The notes under the pieces are model-generated. The model saw nothing but the letters and a program-made list of their open reading frames with translations, had not been told where the DNA came from and ran no database searches. The position numbers and the translations under genes were made by a program. This document shows positions 53,541-64,000 of a stretch of 64,000 bases of DNA, one piece after another (positions within the stretch are counted from its first letter, which is position 1; each line of letters starts with the position of its first letter). Source of the stretch: Phytoseiulus persimilis (Eukaryota; Arthropoda; Arachnida; Mesostigmata; Phytoseiidae); NCBI GenBank assembly GCA_037576195.1, contig CM075102.1, positions 23,494,745 to 23,558,744 on the forward strand, in the 5' to 3' direction.

Positions 53541-56500
53541 TTGGCAAAGGGATTTCGCTCCCATGAAGCTGATTACAACGTTCCTCGAAAAGCGGCGGCG
53601 GCAGCAGCAGAAGAATCCCAGTGGCCAGCACGCCAGCCGACAAACATAGGCGGCCTACTAAGCAACGTTCAGACAAACGGACCCAATATCAGACCGAGCG
53701 ACCCTCAGAATGGTGGAAACGAAACGGAGGACTCTCTCCGTTTACTTTCAAGACGCCGTCCACCGAGTGATCTTGTGGCGTAACCAGACCTCAAATCCTT
53801 GGAATCGCCCAGCGGCCGTTGTGTCAGTGATTCATAGTGGGAGCTACATCTATCCGTTATCGTTTGCGACACGTCGTTCGGTATCATCACCTCATAGCTG
53901 AGCCGAGAATGGATTTGCGAATGTGAGCCGGGTATTCTCGAGGATGCGAAACGGAAAAAGCTTCTGAAATTCTCGGGGAAAGGGTTCCGACCATCTCTGT
54001 GATTCGTGGAGGCACTCGGCAAACTGAGGAGAACGATATTTCAAGTGTCTTGAATTCTGGCGTCAGACAACAGAATCTGCCCGCCAGACTGGGACTCGGA
54101 TTCTCTCAGCAAGTTTGTGTGGCATACTCGAACCCGCGGGTTCGATCGGAGTAAAACCAAGTCGTGAACTCCCTCATTGTACATATTTCGGAGATCGGCG
54201 TTTCGGATCGACTCTCAGATCATGGTCACTGGGCAGCTTCCGTGTCGTCTTGTACACAGTGACATGAAACAGTAGAGCCGTTGAGAATAAAAATTCCTTG
54301 CCGTCACTTTCTCCAATTCGACAGAAGAGGAGCTTCCGAACGTTGCGAGACGAGGCAGGTTCACACGACAGACCGGTTGAGTGGGACCTGTGAATGTGGG
54401 TTAGCGGGAAGCGGAAGGGAATCGAGACCGCTGAACATTCGTCCGAGCAGCAAGCTGGGGCTGACAAGAGGATCATGTTCAGGGGCCAAGCCACCGGGAG
54501 AGGGTCAAACAGAAGATGAACTCGGAAGTACCGGAGCCGACAGGAATCCGGGAGGGATGAGGTTCTCTTCAAAACTAATTCACGTCGAGACTACTCGGGC
54601 CGATATGCGGGGAGGCTCAATGGGCTCTTAATTCGAGAGGTCTTCCATGCCTCCTAGAGTGCTTGCTTTCCTCGCGCGCCTATCCGCCTGTCCTCGATCC
54701 CAATGGCATACCTGCGAGCCCCAAGCGTGCAGATAAATCACTCAGCGGTTTGGAGGAGTTTGATTTCGCATCCTGTGACGATACTCGTTGAATATGGTTC
54801 GATCCGCCGAGTTCTCGTCGGGCGCTTCCTTTCTGAAATCTGGATGCACGTTATCTCTCAACCGAGCACTGACCACAGATAGAAAGCGGGTGATTTTACC
54901 GTGGCTGAACTCTTCTCTCGATCGAATCTGCCCTTACTACTCTGACCCCTGCTCAGAGTTGGCCGGTTTGGCCACCTAATCGCTCGAGCACGTTCCACGC
55001 GGAATCTACACGCCGATTTCCCCCTATGGACAGATTCGTAAAAACGCAACTCGGACGCCCTCTGGGATATTGTTCGTGTTAGTCAGGGACATCTGAGGTT
55101 CCACTGAGGAGTCAGAGGAGAGAGCTCCGGAATAGGAGCGTCGCGGCTCTTGAGTCAGGGTTTCGAGTCCCTATATTCGGCGGAATATAGCAAGTGACCA
55201 GCTCGTGCGCCCACTTCCGAGGGAAGCTCCGTCACAGCTGCTATGAGTTTCCATTCTTGAATAATCTATTTCTCGGAATAGAAAGAAGTCGAAGAACCCG
55301 CCCGAATGATTTTACTTCGGTTGGAGCCCAGCCCCTAAATCTTGGCTGTTTTCTAGTTCTGGCCTCATTCAGTCAGTCGGAGGCGAGTCTCCCGGCCGCC
55401 GAACATGAAACCTTTCGAGAAATAGGGGAGAGGACAGAGCTAGCAAGCGAACCGGCGAACGAACTAAGAAGCCATTCCGAGAGAATGAGTGAGAAAATAA
55501 ATAAAGGAAAAGAGAGACCCTTCCACCACTACTACCAGCGGCAGCCGTGGTGGCGACGACGACCCACAGAGCCTTCATCCGCCAGTTCCCCGACTGCTTT
55601 CGTCCTCTTGACGTGGCTCCCGGCCCCTGGAATGAGGAAACGTGCGGCCCCCCTCACTCGTCCCGCGTTCTCATTCGTTTCCCTCTTCGGCCCTCAAGCT
55701 TCTTTTGAAAAAGTCCTCCGCTCCAGGCTGCCACGTTCAAGCTTCCATCTTTAATTCAAACTCGCTCTGCACTCTCTCGTTCACTCTTTTGGTGCTCTAG
55801 AACGGAGCGATCACTGCCATCTGTTTGGAAGGCCGCACAATGATCCTTTGACTAACAGATTGCAGTGAGGATGCAGCATTTCAACGAGGCCGACGACCGA
55901 TTGACGAATGATTGTTCGAACGATTGCGGGCGGGGCAAGGCACGCCTGCTAGACAGCCTCCACCGCTCTCCTCTCACGATCGCCGTCAGACGTCTATGCG
56001 GTTCTCCTCTACGTCCCAGAACATATTCCGCCTCTCTTCATCTAGCCCGCCGCGCACCTTACCTGCGTTTGCCCCCGTCCCTCACTAAGCAGCCGACACA
56101 CTCGGGTTCGACCACCGAACTCTCTGTTGACCTCGGAAGCCCACTCCAACTGCGAGGGATAGTGACGGGGGAAGGGGCGGGGGGTCGGTCCTTTGTCTCC
56201 TGACGAGCTCCAACCCGCGAGGGTGCGCGGGCAGGTCGGCACACGAGCTCAACAGATTTCTCCCGCGCGAACGCATTATTCAACTCCTCATTGTCTGTTC
56301 CGCCCGCTTGATCCTCCTTGCGCGCACTTGCTCGCCTGATATTCATGCAAAGCGGGCGGGCAGCGAAATTCGGGAGGAAAAAAACTGTTGAAATCATCCA
56401 CTCCTTCCTGGGTTCACTCTTTCGTCCTGGGCTGGTTCTGCATCCCGCACAAAGCGGACGGTCGACGGGATTTGATCGCTAGCGGTGGCGAGGCGTGGGA

Positions 56501-59377
56501 CCATTCTCGCGAATCCCATGACAGAATAGGCTCGAAACGATTGTTTCTACGCGGTTTTCGGAACTTCCCGTTCTCGGATGCATGAATGTGATGCAACAGG
56601 TTGTCCCAGAAAGGACTGAGTGAGCGCATCCTTGGGGGAACTCCGTCACAATACCGCCCACTTTTTCATCGGTTCTCGATATTAAGATGAGACGGAGGAT
56701 TACTCCCAGAAAGTGCCCATCCTGATTCAAAACTCGCAAAACTTCAAATCTCTCTTTCCGAGATCGCCCTTGTCCGGGGCTTTGATCCGTATTTTGAGTA
56801 ATCGGTATCAAATCGTAGAGCCGACTATGGAACCGCTTTCCTCCGAACCGGTCGGATCCCCTCCCGAAACCGGTTCAGAACCGGTACTCTTCCTCGAAGA
56901 CCCGTTCCGCTTCGAAGCTAGTCCCTGATCATGAGGGCTCAGTTTCGAACAAATTCCGAATGGGTTGTGGAAAGTAGGGTCTCTCCCGAGATAAGCCCAA
57001 AGGAAGGAGGGCTCCGGTCTCGCGAAAACCGCGATCAGGGTGGAACGACCTCAAAAACCGGTTTTATCCCCAAAAAGCTCAAGTGCATTTTGCCGCACCA
57101 TGAGCGTGCGCGCATTGATTGGCAGTTCTACCCGTGACTCGATGAGGATGCGTCGGTATCCGCACTCCCGAGAAACTGTGAGAGATGGGTGCAGCCAAAC
57201 TTCGACGTTCGCCTCATGGCGTCTCGGAAAGCTCAATCTAGACCGAGCCCAAATCCAGAGGTGTTTCCATGATTGAACAATCAGGCAGGCAGAGCGTTCG
57301 CGTCCGTTTGATAGCCAAACAACGCACTCGATCGGAGTTGAAAATGAGCGAACGCGCCAGAAGTTTCGGTCGTGCGCCCAGGACATAAAGAACGAGGAAC
57401 TGATTGAAGACGACGAACTTTGATTACGCTCCATCGAGCGCCGAATAAAGTTTGAGTTTGATTTGCGACAACCCCCTCGCAAGAATCGGCAGTGTCATGT
57501 TTCCTGGCTTGAGTCGCCACCTCTATCTTGGGAGTTTTATTTTCGGCGATGAATCATGATTGACCAAAATACTGAGACTCATGGCTTGAGGATCCATAAC
57601 AAAAGAACACAATGAATATTCCATCTACAGGGTGTTTATTCAAGTCAGACATTCCCGTTGCACATTATTCTGAGAAGCGGGAAGTCGTTCTTCGACTCGA
57701 ATAAGATTAGGGGAGGGGAGGCTCCCGAACTGCTCAGAGTAAATCAAACATGGCGACGGTGTATTTGCATGACAAATACTCTGCAGTCTGGATGGAGACG
57801 ACGATGACGACAATCGATCTGCAGACTGCGTTACCTCATGACTCTTTCTGTATTGAAGTACTGGCTCGACGTGACTAAATGCGCTCTCAGAGGTTTCGAG
57901 AGGTGATGCTCCGAACTAGATCTCGGGAGTTGGGTCCTAGAGCTCCAAACCGCGCCCGAAGAACTCAAACATCAGCTCGATACACTGCTCGAACTTCATC
58001 GATATGCTGCATCAAGCTGAACTAGGAATTTTTCTCTCAGCTTGCGATTTCTACCAGCCTTCTTGTCTTGAATCGACTTCCCCAACTTTCAGCCGGGAGA
58101 GGAGAGCCATTGCAAGCATGCCGAGGACCGATTTGTAGGTGACACACGTTAGACATCCTCTCCGCGTCACCACTTCCAATTAGCGCCTGTATCATTGATT
58201 TAGCGTTCTCTGACGGAGCTTTCAGGACGATTTCCTTCCCGGCGACTTACCGTGCGATGTGTCCCGATTCCAATTCCAATGTGTGGGAAATATACGCCAT
58301 GCTGAGGCGGATATCCCTCGCTTCTGTGTCTCGCTCGTTGTGGGATGACTGTCCTGCTCAAAGAATTGGCTGATGAATCGGTCTAATGCTCACAATCAGT
58401 GTCATTCTCATAAATCACTCACGATGAATGATCCAGGTAGCGTTTGCAACCACCCGAGCGGAAGTGAAGGAGGTTAGCTGATTCGGAGAGCGAGAACTAG
58501 GTTAAGGTATGATTACCTATGCTACCGTATCTGGATTAATTCATTCTCCCACTCCGTTACAGAACAATCCTATTTTTCAGGATTTGTGAGAAGATACTCC
58601 TGTCTCCCAGGACCCTTGGAATGATTTTCTCTGACGCATGGAACTCAATTAACCGGATGAATGAGGTCCAAGGATTTTCATCTTGAGCTCTCACGTCAGG
58701 ACGAGATGCTTTGATAAGCATCATCACCGACTGATGCCATAGTGAATGAGGAAAATCTCACCTGTTGGATTATCTGGAGGAGTATCTTGGTTCTTCGACC
58801 GCTTCAAGAGGTAGGTGCTCTCCGATCTCAGTAGCAGTTCACTAACTGGCTCTCCTCAACAGAATTTGGACTGATGCAATGCCACCTGTGCAAGGGTGTC
58901 CCACGTTGGGACGCGTTCGAAAGCAGATTCGAGATGCGTCCGGAATGCCTAGGTAACCGCAGGATGGTAAACAGCTCAGGTAGAAACCGAGCTCCGAATC
59001 CGGTCCCGAATCGTGGCGACTGTACAGACAGAGCCGGATCCTAAGATGTAAATGTACGATAAACTACTGCTTCTCCACACGCCTCACGAACCGTGACTCT
59101 GCCCGCTTGCGGCTCCGAGGAACAACTGCTTGCTGCACACAAAATCGAACCGTTTCATGTTGCGCGCCGGAAGTTCCCCCACAAGTCCGAACAGGTCCTC
59201 AGACAGCTAATGACAGTACTATTTCACTTGTATCCATCAAGCAATGACAAACTTGATAGATATCGTCGATCTTCATCCAGTCTGAGGAGCTCTTCATATA
59301 ATACAGCTATGTGATTGGTGGAGGATGGGCTAGAACCCTGACCATTAGCCAGACCGACGAAACTTATCGAATCAATA

Positions 59378-60308
59378 TACAGGGTGGTCATTTTGAGTCG
59401 GGAATTTTCTTGCTCTCTCTTCTTTTGCTCATATATCGGTGAAGAATTATCCGATTCTGGAATTTCCTTTCTATCCTCGATTTTCTTGAAGCGGTAGAAA
59501 CTTGAGTTTCGCAAATCGGCTCAAAGACTGCCTCTTTTCTAACTCTCCTCGAAAAAAGAGTCGGCAAACTTCTGAAGTCGACCGACGCAGGATAGGATGC
59601 TGGTCAAACGCCGGGCAACTCCAGATTCCTGGGCCCTGGATCTGTGAGAAGGACGAGAGATCTTTTCAACCTTGACCACAGGATCGACCTCCTGACAAGA
59701 TCGCGTCCTCTCGGCCCGTAACTCCTCAGGGAAGCCGAATTCGACTAATTTCCTGATGGCGAAAAGTTCTTAGGTTGGTCCAGACTACCCGACAAAGGAG
59801 TTGTAAGGTCGATCCGACAACTTTTTTGTCGGGTACTTTGGACCAATGTGAGAACTTTTCGCCATCAGAAAATTATCCGAATTCGGCTTCCCTGAGGAGG
59901 TACGGGCCAAAATGCAAAGAGGGCGCGAACTTGTCAGGAGGTCGATCCTGAGGTCAAGGTTGAAAAGATCTTTCGCCCCTCTCACAGATCCTGAGCTAGA
60001 AATCGAGAGTTGCCGGGCGTTTGAGCAGCATCCTATCTTGCGTCGACCTTGGCACTTCCGAATTCGATGGGTCGATTTCAGACTTTTTGGACTGTTTTTT
60101 TGAGAAGAGTCGAAAAAAAGAGCAATCTTTGAGCCGATCTGCGAAACTCAATTTTCTGCCGATTCACGAAAATCGGGAACAAGAAGATTCGCCATCCTAC
60201 CAGCTATCTGAGGCAAAATTAAATTCCAGAACCGGATAATTTTTCACCGATATATGAGCAACAGAAGTGATAGTAAGAAAATTCCCGACTTAGAATGGCC
60301 ACCCTGTA
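59378..60308. mobile_element. Foldback element 1 (about 931 bp, nearly full-length inverted repeat)
   Basis: Begins TACAGGGTGGTCATTTTGAG and ends as its inverse, ccaccctgta. The two halves are reverse complements over most of their length: tatatcggtgaagaattatcc (about 59,432) matches ggataatttttcaccgatata (about 60,233), and atggcgaaaagttct (59,757) matches agaacttttcgccat (59,851). The centre is a short loop near 59,806-59,815. No ORF for a transposase. It fits a foldback-type or long-TIR MITE; superfamily not assigned. Confidence 0.85.
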
Positions 60309-60765
60309 TTGCTACCGCAAGGATTTCGAGGGTATCAGCGAAGAAAACGCGAACGAAAATAATGAACTATTGAGTTGCTAAGTTGGAGGTGGTGGATCCA
60401 ATCCATACAGGTGCACTGCTGAGTCAAAGCAGCCGGATCTATTCGCGTAGAATGGTGGCTAAGAATTTCCGTATCCGTACAGCGGAAATTGATTTCTGGC
60501 TCTGATCTCGAAGTTCTGATGGAACTTTGCCGATCAGAAGGTCAAAGGAGTTCACGCACTGAAACATACATGGAAGTTTGCAAACATTCATTGCAGAACG
60601 TGGGATTACTGAGACATTCAAAAGGTGTGGATGTGCGAACGAAAACTCGAACATACACCGAATCTCGAGGAGATGAACTGGAAAACTCGAATGCTTTCAT
60701 GGATATCCAAATGGACGACAAATTCTTACACTTGGATGCAAGTGTGATTTTTCGACCGCAGAATC

Positions 60766-61080
60766 GTACATATGAGTGCGTATTCCGCATATTTGAGTGC
60801 GAATTATGTAAATGTTTGCTTCCAGTGTTCTCATTTTACTCATTCGACGGAATATTCCCGTATTTGAGTGCGTATTCTGCATGTTTGAGTAAGAATTCCG
60901 CATGTTCGAGTGCGTATTCTGCATGTTTGAGTATGAGTTCCGCATATCCGAGTTCGTATTCTGCATGTTTGAGTAAGAATTCCGCATGTTCGAGTGCGTA
61001 TTCTCCATGGTTGAGTAAGAATTCCGCATATCCTAGTGCGTATTCTGCATGTCTGAGTGAGATTTCCGCATATTCGAGAC
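60766..61080. repeat. 21-bp minisatellite (7-codon period)
   Basis: About 11 contiguous units from 60,863, with looser copies from 60,766. Two alternating 21-mers occur, tttgagtgcgtattctgcatg and tttgagtaagaattccgcatg types, so the higher-order period is 42 bp. Because 21 is a multiple of three, stops are absent from several frames. Plus-strand ORF 60,489-61,088 reads (S/A)YSACLS-type heptads and the minus strand reads NSYSNMQ-type heptads. Confidence 0.92.
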
Positions 61081-61717
61081 TGCGGTAGCTTCAATCATGG
61101 AATTCACTTGGAAACTCATCGATTCTGAGGATGGAAGCACGACGAGAGCTTGCACACGACTTGACGCTCACCCCTGCTAAACAAACTCGAACGAATGACC
61201 CGAAACGATTCGTGACGTTTCCGGAACAAAGAGGAAGCTACAGCTTCAGTTCGGTACAAAGCCTTCAGCTCGCAGAGAACAAGTACGCCCCTTTCGAACG
61301 AAAGGGGAATTCAAACTCGCGTGAGCGAAACTGAGTCACGGTTCTTCTTGAGCTTCTGTAGTCAGATGGCGAGTCTCTGAAGTTCGGGAGCAACTCTGAA
61401 AGCTGATTCCTCTGGCACAGAAGTTCAGATTCAACGAGACGCACCAGATTCCGTTTTCGAAACAAAATATTCGTGCATTCTTGTATCGCATTTGGAAAGC
61501 CCCTGCAAGCTTCATGCACTAAGACAAGGTATATTTTCACGAAATGCACTCGAAGAGACTCGCACACAGTCAGAGTATTGCATTAGGGAGTGCGTTGAAT
61601 GAACCTGTAGCTCGACTGTGACTCGTCAACAGGAGGCAAGCGGCCTGAGCATGAAACTAAATCGTCAATAAATCTTCATGAGTGACAAGTTCCAGACTAT
61701 CTCAAACCAGCACAATA

Positions 61718-62561
61718 TACAGGATGGTCGAACTGGGTCGGGGATTTTTTTCGCGAATTTTTTTTTGACTGTTCCTCAGAGCTTTTTTCTTTGCGCAACG
61801 AAGCTAACTTATTCGACTACGTTTCAGTCACAATTGCCTCACTTCAATTTATATTCTTTAAAAATTAGCGAAAACTTTATTTCTCCCAAATTCAGAGAGC
61901 TAGCCAATTTTCCACAGGCGGCGCAAATTAGTTCGCTCGGCGTGATGTGGAAGGGTGTCTACCTGACGAGAAGCGCCCAGTGTTACCAGCATCCCGCTCT
62001 CAACTGTGAAGAACTAACGAGCCAAAGCGTGAGAAATTCGCCACGAAAAATCGTTCGTTTCCGGTGTTTCCGCCGGAAAATGATCACCGGGGCGGGAGTC
62101 GAGTTTTGACGAATCAGTAAAATCGACAGCAAAATGCCTGATATATTGGATCGGAGAAATAATACGCAACTTCAGCATGGGTTCGTGACTAGACCCAGTT
62201 TTCGAGAAGTTACAGAGCTCTCTCCGGTCAAAACTCAGAGGTCGTCTTCCTCCTAGTTGAGAGCGGGATGCTGGTAACACCTGGCATTTCTTGTCTCCAC
62301 ATCACACCGAGCCAACTCAGCTGCGTCACCTGTGAGAAATCGGCGAGCGCTCTGAATTCGGGGGGGGGGGGGGGAGGGGGGGGAATTTCACCATTTTTTT
62401 GAGGATTGAGATGAAACGAAAAACGGCATTTAGCTAGCTCAAAATGGAGTCGAATGAATGAGCTACATTTCGCAAAAACAGAAATCCACCCTCTGAGCTC
62501 TGGATGAAAGTCAGAAGACAAATGGCAAAGAAACATCCCGACCTAATTTGACCACCCTGTA
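61718..62561. mobile_element. Foldback element 2 (about 844 bp), related to element 1
   Basis: Starts TACAGGATGGTCGAACTGGG and ends ttgaccaccctgta. Left arm about 61,718-62,005 and right arm about 62,250-62,561 are diverged reverse complements sharing gtgttaccagcatcccgctctcaact (61,980; inverse at 62,257-62,282) and the cggtgtgatgtgga block. The tips share TACAGGRTGGTC...GTCGGG with element 1. A poly-G run (62,360-62,382) sits in the right arm. No transposase ORF. Confidence 0.83.
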
Positions 62562-64000
62562 GTGCGCATGTGTTGTCTGTGGGAACTCCTCCGAGGACAG
62601 TCATCTGTTTGCACGCCCCTACGCCAAGGATTCGACTCTAGCCAAGCATCCTCATGACCGTCCCGAATCCTTCGTCTCGGCCTGTGATATGTATGTAGCA
62701 CATGTTTGGATCCCTAAAACATCCCTTCTATAAAATTGCCATGAGCGAAGACGAGTTCGTATTCAAAATTGCACGGAGCTCAGACGCTGTGCAAGCTCCG
62801 ACTATCGCCTGGATCTATCCAAATTTCCCTGTTTCCAATGTGTAACACCGCTGAGGCCCAAGGGAACAAAATAAATTGACGAATCCCATCGCAACGAGAC
62901 TGTCGGATGGGAAGAGGATAGGGAAGCAATGTCGCGGATGAAGGAAAATGGAAGGCAACCCGGTAGAAGACGAAGAGGAAAAAAGAACCTGAAGGCGATC
63001 AGGGAACTGAGGGGGCCTGGGGCGGAAAGAATGGATGGATAGGACGGAGTACGTGGGTCACACAGAGGGGATCTGGGAGACTATTAACACGAGATTACGA
63101 GCTTTGAAGCAGCTAGAGTCGCGAGATCGCCGGAAGAGCGCGTACGCGCTTTCGGAACACACAGGCGCACTTATCAGCTGTGAGGAGCGGTGGGCCCTTC
63201 CGTAATACAACGTCGACGACATTGACTGTTCACAGCGAGGGTCTAGATGGAAGGTGGCGGAGGGACAGGCAAGCCGTCCGCAGGGAGCGCAGAGAGGAAT
63301 CCGGAGAACAACGAACCGCTGAGGCTGGTGGCGATTTGGGTCCTCAACGAGAGCCTCGAAGCCATACAACAAAGAAATGCCTCGTCTGAATCTGACGTGA
63401 ATGGACAATTGAAGTAGGGGATCAGAATCTTAAAAAAGCGACGTAAGACGCGTGATCTCCGCAAACTCCGTTCACTAACTGATGGGGGCCGGCATCATCC
63501 TGCCCCGAAACCCCAGTCTGATCCAAGGGACTCTACGAATAATCACCATCCCCTACCTAGTCTCCCTTCCTGCCAGGATTGGACTCAAAACAGCCTCGCT
63601 GTCCCCCCAGCTGAGATACCCATGGTCAGCTCAGGGGGTGTCACTGAATCCAACTGGTGGTTCTGGGGGGACCTTGGAGATTCTTGGAGAAGGCTGAGGA
63701 GTGAGGACACGTTGTAAGAAAAAGCTTTGGAGGAGCCCCCCAGGATGACACCGAGATGCTCCATGCTATCACACCGAGGAGAAAGATGGGATCTTTGATG
63801 CCTTGGTTGCAGGATCTTGTTCTCCCATATAGAAACGAACGGCTCCAACAGGCGACAACGCACTCTGCCGGGCTGGCGGGCGGGCGAACAGGAGGACAAA
63901 TTGATCTATGTTAATGATCTCCCCTACAGAGACGACACTTCCAAGGCCGGACGAAACACGTCCGTCGGTCGTTCCGTCAGTTGGTCGGTTGGTCGACCTA
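62562..64000. other. Right end, no supported gene
   Basis: Short ORFs only. The last 45 nt (cgtcggtcgttccgtcagttggtcggttgg) are again degenerate period-4 simple sequence. Confidence 0.45.

Larger units (their letters stand above)
49580..59377. other. Long stretch without a supported gene
   Basis: No recognisable protein domain or RNA gene. It contains period-4 simple sequence at 53,340-53,540, an AATAAA at 57,444-57,449 after a short A/G-rich segment with no identified coding partner, and a lone tacagggtgtttatt motif at about 57,627 that resembles one tip of the foldback elements further right. Confidence 0.4.

Noticed and set aside
63890-63960. LIYVNDLP-like words resembling a LINE reverse transcriptase
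   Set aside because: Only about eight residues match; no surrounding RT motifs (no FADD/YADD box, no upstream GSVLGP-like part). Taken as chance.

Overview
The window is metazoan nuclear DNA and looks arthropod. Its spliced beta-tubulin genes have animal-type protein sequences and GT-AG introns of about 80-425 nt, coding density is very low, and short inverted-repeat elements and simple sequence are common. Base composition is near 50% GC by eye. A mite or other chelicerate is possible, but nothing here fixes the taxon. There is no prokaryotic operon, no CRISPR array and no rRNA gene.

Region 1 (1-10,000) holds the only genes I can name with certainty: two beta-tubulin paralogs facing each other. 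TubB-1 runs on the plus strand at 373-2878; its first coding exon lies left of the window. TubB-2 runs on the minus strand at 9991-7288 and is complete (six exons, 454 aa). Four intron positions are shared between them. TubB-1 has one extra 80-nt intron, TubB-2 starts with a GC-AG intron, and the last TubB-2 intron is free of stops in the reading frame. Just past TubB-2 its 3' end is tandemly duplicated. A 164-codon minus-strand ORF of unknown function (5565-6059) lies between the two tubulins.

Region 2 (10-26 kb) has several unrecognised ORFs with coding character at low confidence, one copy of a short DNA-transposon-like repeat (19,331-19,556), and the C-terminal exon of an unrecognised protein with a single C-terminal membrane segment (about 24,892-25,818, plus strand).

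Region 3 (26-49 kb) is mostly non-coding. It starts with an AT-richer stretch (26.2-29.5 kb) that may be 3' UTR or intergenic, then contains repeated patches of degenerate period-4 simple sequence, CT/GA runs and homopolymers. A few ORFs with possible coding character are listed at low confidence.

Region 4 (49-64 kb) carries the second, inverted copy of the region 2 repeat (49,335-49,579). It also has a cluster of two related foldback elements (59,378-60,308 and 61,718-62,561) on either side of a 21-bp minisatellite (about 60,766-61,080).

The two tubulins would supply the beta subunit of the alpha/beta-tubulin dimer that builds microtubules. No functional link between them and the other candidate genes can be seen.
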